Positions 21,603 through 23,831 of a DNA stretch of 23,831 bases are shown in pieces. Each line of letters opens with the position of its first letter. The first letter of the stretch is position 1. Below the pieces are notes generated by a model. It did not search any database. It was not told the DNA's origin and worked only from the letters and a program-made list of their open reading frames with translations. The position numbers and the translations under genes were made by a program. Where the stretch lies: NCBI GenBank assembly GCA_031257655.1, contig JAIROF010000007.1, positions 1 through 23,831 of the forward strand. Direction: 5' to 3'. The DNA comes from Prevotellaceae bacterium (GTDB lineage: Bacteria > Bacteroidota > Bacteroidia > Bacteroidales > UBA932).

Positions 21603-22739
21603 TTAACGCCCTGTTGCCCCGATAAGGCGCATCAGGTTGTCGATGGTAAGCCGCATATCGCTTTTGCAGCGGAGGCGATTTTCCTCAAACGGCAGGCTTA
21701 CGCGGTTGATGCTGAATACGGCGCATAGCCCCTGGTCGTAAGCGGCGTCAATGTTTTCGCCAATGTCGCCCACTATTGCGATGACGGGAACGCCGTATTT
21801 TTTTGCGCGGCGCGCTACGCCGATTACCGCCTTTCCGCGCAGGCTCTGCGCGTCGAGCTTTCCTTCGCCGGTGAGCACCATGTCGGCGTCGGCGACGAGG
21901 CTGTCGAAGTGCGCCGCATCGAGCATCGCTTCTATGCCCATCTCCAGCCTCGACCCAAAGAACGCCACCATGCCGCCGCCCATGCCGCCCGCCGCCCCCG
22001 CGCCCGGCGTCGCAGCCACATCTTTCCCCAAATCGCGCTTTACCACTTCTGCTGCCGCCCGGAGCTGGTCGTCCAGCAGCCTGACCATCTCTGCATCAGC
22101 CCCTTTCTGCGGCCCAAACGCGCAGGCCGCGCCGTTTGGGCCGTACAGCGGGTTGTCGATGTCGCACATGGTTACGATTTCGGCAGCTTTTAGCGCATCG
22201 TCCATGCCGCTTGCGTCGATGCGGGCAATGCTCGCCAGCGTGCCGCCGGTGGGCGTAAAGCCTCTGCCCGCGCCGTCGGTGAAGCGGACGCCTGCAGCGG
22301 CGGCAGCTCCCGCCCCAAAATCGTTTGTGGCGCTGCCGCCCAGCCCCACGATTATCTTTTTGCAGCCGCGGTGCGCGGCGTCCCGCATCAGCAGCCCCAC
22401 GCCGTAGGTGGTCGTTTGCTCCGGGCGCCGCTGCCCGCCAACAAGCGGAAGCCCGGCGCACGCCGCCATCTCTATCACGGCCGTTTTGCCGCCGTCCAGC
22501 ACGCCGTAAAAGCTCTGCATCTCCTCAAAATACGGGCCTCTGGAGGCAAGCGTCACCTTTTCGCCGCCGCAGGCCGTCAGAAAAGCCTCAACGCTGCCTT
22601 CGCCGCCGTCGGCAACCGGTATTTTTATCACCTCCGCGCCCGGGCAGCGGGCAAGGACGCCCTCCTCCATGGCTGCGCAAACCTCAAGCGACGACATCGT
22701 GCCCTTAAACGAATCGGGGGCAAGCACTACCTTTTTCAT
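21603..22739 (-). CDS. Glycerate kinase, GarK/GlxK type
   Basis: A 378-residue glycerate kinase of the class I GarK family, phosphorylating D-glycerate with ATP to a phosphoglycerate. It is complete from the ATG at 22739. Signatures are VVLAPDSFKGTMSS (4-17), PVADGGEGSVEAFL (41-54), GLGGSATNDFGAGAAAAAG (132-150), GAGAAGGMGGGMVAF (246-260) and VLTGEGKLDAQSLRGK (288-303), where the Asp/Lys/Gly residues form the active-site loop. Length is family-typical. It appears monocistronic: 326 bp to the next gene downstream and about 1 kb of gene-free DNA upstream, with no clear TAnnTTTG box near its start. Confidence 0.95.
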   Translation of the reverse strand: MKKVVLAPDSFKGTMSSLEVCAAMEEGVLARCPGAEVIKIPVADGGEGSVEAFLTACGGEKVTLASRGPYFEEMQSFYGVLDGGKTAVIEMAACAGLPLVGGQRRPEQTTTYGVGLLMRDAAHRGCKKIIVGLGGSATNDFGAGAAAAAGVRFTDGAGRGFTPTGGTLASIARIDASGMDDALKAAEIVTMCDIDNPLYGPNGAACAFGPQKGADAEMVRLLDDQLRAAAEVVKRDLGKDVAATPGAGAAGGMGGGMVAFFGSRLEMGIEAMLDAAHFDSLVADADMVLTGEGKLDAQSLRGKAVIGVARRAKKYGVPVIAIVGDIGENIDAAYDQGLCAVFSINRVSLPFEENRLRCKSDMRLTIDNLMRLIGATGR

Positions 22740-23370
22740 GCTAAATGCGGGTATTTACAAATGCGGGTATCTACAAAAAGGGGGGACAGGGTGAAAATTC
22801 CCCGACACTACGCAGCGCTCTCTACCGGTGTTGGCGGTTTTTAGAGCTTCCCTACAAGCGCGCCGCCCCTGCCGGAATTAGCGTGCTGAAACCAAGCAAT
22901 GGAGCAAGGCTTACCGGTGTACGCTATGCACAAGCCGTTGCGAAAATCTGCTGTTGCTGCCATTACAGGGTTTAGAAACACGAAATAAGTAACTTGTAGC
23001 AGCTTTATGCGAATTTTCTTGTAGATGCGCAATATGCCACATCTTTACTGTCATAGCTTATTTACTTCTCATCCCTTGCTTATTTGGTTGAGGCTGCGAA
23101 GATAGCAAAAAAACAAAACGGGACAAAATTGCAGGCGTGGTGCTTAGCCGAGAATATCAAAATCAGGGTTGCCATGCGGCATTTTTCTGCAAAATCTATC
23201 TGTAGCGACTTTAATATACAGAAGTCAAATACAATGAAAAATCAGCAGTAGATTCGAGGAGAAATTAAACATTTGTTCATCCAAAGGGGGTTTCCACCTA
23301 AATTTGCATAGGCGGGTTGCGTTGAGAAGTTAAAGCTACCGACTGACAAAAATAGCAGTAGGATTTTTTT

Positions 23371-23411
23371 CTTGTGAAATTTTATATACCTTTGGGCTTC
23401 TTTTTCACAAG
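23371..23411 (+). promoter_or_regulatory. Promoter-like -7 box within an inverted repeat
   Basis: TACCTTTG at 23387-23394 matches the Bacteroidota -7 consensus exactly. It is enclosed by a perfect 9-bp inverted repeat, CTTGTGAAA (23371-23379) and TTTCACAAG (23403-23411), 23 bp apart, which resembles an operator for a dimeric regulator. It points toward cas9, 380 nt upstream of its ATG. It may drive a small RNA or a long cas9 leader; function not shown. Confidence 0.4.
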
Positions 23412-23587
23412 CGACTAAAGATGGCCAATGAGCCGCTTGCTCTAAGCTTATTCATGGTTAGGCGCTAAAAGGGGGGCTTTAAAAATCCAAAAAATCAAGG
23501 CTTTAGACTACGGCAAAAGCGGAGTTTACTAAAAGTAAACGAGCGCAGTAAATGAGCACTTCGCCGAGGGAGCGTAACGCAGCGTCT

Positions 23588-23607
23588 GGGGTTTTTAGAG
23601 GTTCCCC
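23588..23607 (+). repeat. Dispersed 20-bp repeat, copy 2
   Basis: An exact copy of the sequence at 21390-21409, lying only 5 bp beyond the U-tract of the tracrRNA terminator. It may mark the left boundary of the CRISPR-Cas locus. Confidence 0.75.
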
Positions 23608-23612
23608 CAAAT

Positions 23613-23638
23613 AAAAAAGCCCCCGTGAAGTCGAGGGC
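23613..23638 (-). terminator. Rho-independent terminator of the tracrRNA
   Basis: Minus-strand GCCCTCGACTTCACGGGGGC (23638 to 23619) forms a 7-bp stem, with one G-U pair and a 6-nt loop, followed directly by six T (23618-23613). This is a classic intrinsic terminator and fixes the RNA's strand and 3' end. Confidence 0.85.
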
Positions 23639-23702
23639 AGCTTAATGTTTTCACAACGGAATAATCCTTATTGTGATTTGATTGCGGGGCAAGGGTAAGA
23701 AA

Positions 23703-23710
23703 AATTTTTG
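23703..23710 (+). promoter_or_regulatory. Possible cas9 promoter -7 box
   Basis: AATTTTTG matches TAnnTTTG at all but the first base, 18 bp after an ATTG (23681-23684) that could be the -33 element, and about 65 nt before the cas9 ATG. It overlaps the presumed 5' part of the tracrRNA gene on the other strand. Weak, consensus-based call. Confidence 0.25.
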
Positions 23711-23774
23711 AGATGCCAAAAAAATTCAAGAGAAAAGCGCTAAAATATTTCAATAATTTCAAGCACAAACATTT

Positions 23775-23831
23775 ATGAGTAAAATATTAGGATTAGACCT
23801 GGGTACTAATAGTATCGGATGGGCGGTGGTT
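23775..23831 (+). CDS. cas9: Cas9 endonuclease, N-terminal fragment cut by the window edge
   Basis: The ATG at 23775 opens a frame that reads MSKILGLDLGTNSIGWAVV and is still open at the window end (19 codons visible). This is the RuvC-I motif of Cas9: the GLDLGTNSIGWAV core includes Asp8, the first catalytic acid of the RuvC domain that cuts the non-target DNA strand. The wording is close to Cas9 of Bacteroidota type II-C systems, but subtype cannot be fixed from 19 residues. RuvC-like proteins such as IscB share a related motif, but the adjacent tracrRNA candidate argues for Cas9. The gene should continue for more than 1000 codons, followed by cas1/cas2 and the array if the locus is complete. 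Confidence 0.9.
   Translation, partial: MSKILGLDLGTNSIGWAVV

Larger units (their letters stand above)
22740..23612. other. Gene-free region left of the tracrRNA and cas9
   Basis: No convincing protein gene. A 63-codon minus-strand frame at 22841-23032 has no recognisable family and lies across a repeat. The region holds a diverged copy of the dispersed 20-bp repeat (22834-22853), a promoter-like box inside a 9-bp inverted repeat (23371-23411), a small hairpin at 23524-23540 (GTTTACT-AAA-AGTAAAC), and the second exact 20-bp repeat at 23588-23607, touching the tracrRNA terminator. An unannotated small RNA starting near 23401 is possible. Confidence 0.6.
23613..23712 (-). ncRNA. Predicted tracrRNA of the type II CRISPR-Cas locus
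   Basis: On the minus strand, divergent from cas9, the sequence reads as a typical trans-activating crRNA. A segment CAATCAAATCACAA (about 23671-23684) fits an anti-repeat for a CRISPR repeat beginning TTGTGATTTG. It is followed by TAAGGATTATTCCGTTGTGA, with a GGA/UCC stem-loop (23658-23667), similar in layout to the ...ACAATAAGG... region of type II-C tracrRNAs. Then come AAAACATTAAGCT and a terminator hairpin with six U. TCACAA (23651-23656) can also pair with TTGTGA (23671-23676). The 5' end is uncertain; a longer anti-repeat could reach about 23715-23760. The pairing cannot be proven because the CRISPR array is outside the window. Confidence 0.8.

Noticed and set aside
22841..23032. A 63-codon minus-strand frame
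   Set aside because: No family recognised, it overlaps a dispersed repeat, and its composition gives no support for coding.

Overview
The window looks like a chromosomal segment from a member of the phylum Bacteroidota, probably order Bacteroidales. The evidence is the parA-parB-DUF5683-LysM lytic transglycosylase gene order, TAnnTTTG-type -7 promoter boxes, weak Shine-Dalgarno sequences, and gene families typical of the group (DUF3467, MBOAT plus SGNH pairs, four-helix-bundle S23 proteins). Genes are GC-rich. The intergenic DNA is more AT-rich and full of palindromes, microsatellites and dispersed short repeats, which suggests a repeat-laden, possibly host-associated or uncultured lineage.

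Layout. 1-1119 has no convincing gene and is packed with palindromic and direct repeats. 1120-9551 is a minus-strand run, in transcription order parA, parB, a DUF5683 membrane protein, a LysM lytic transglycosylase (MltD type), an SGNH esterase/acetyltransferase, an MBOAT O-acyltransferase and an NlpC/P60 lipoprotein. It joins chromosome partitioning to an envelope module that I infer acts on peptidoglycan (cleavage plus O-acetylation). 9736-11751 is divergent on the plus strand: a lipid kinase of the diacylglycerol kinase family and a nucleoid-associated protein (NdpA/YejK family). A convergent intergenic region at 11752-12092 holds a run of strong hairpins.

12093-19766 carries, on the minus strand, etfB, etfA and an acyl-CoA dehydrogenase, the parts of an acyl-CoA oxidation/reduction system. 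They are separated by apparently inserted accessory genes: a DUF4258/DUF2283 toxin-antitoxin-like pair (the second gene frameshifted in a G/C homopolymer), a Cof-type HAD phosphatase, a four-helix-bundle S23 protein, a lone MNT nucleotidyltransferase and an ATPase lacking its Walker A region with a small companion ORF. 19848-22739 carries a CapA-like protein, a DUF3467 protein and glycerate kinase.

The most notable part is the right edge. After about 1 kb without a gene, the first 19 codons of a Cas9 nuclease start at 23775 and run off the window, with the RuvC-I motif intact. Directly upstream, on the opposite strand, lies a well-formed tracrRNA candidate: an anti-repeat-like segment, a small stem-loop, and a GC-rich hairpin followed by six U. 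The window therefore holds the left boundary of a type II CRISPR-Cas locus. The array and any cas1/cas2 would lie to the right, outside the window. No CRISPR array, tRNA or rRNA gene was recognised inside it.
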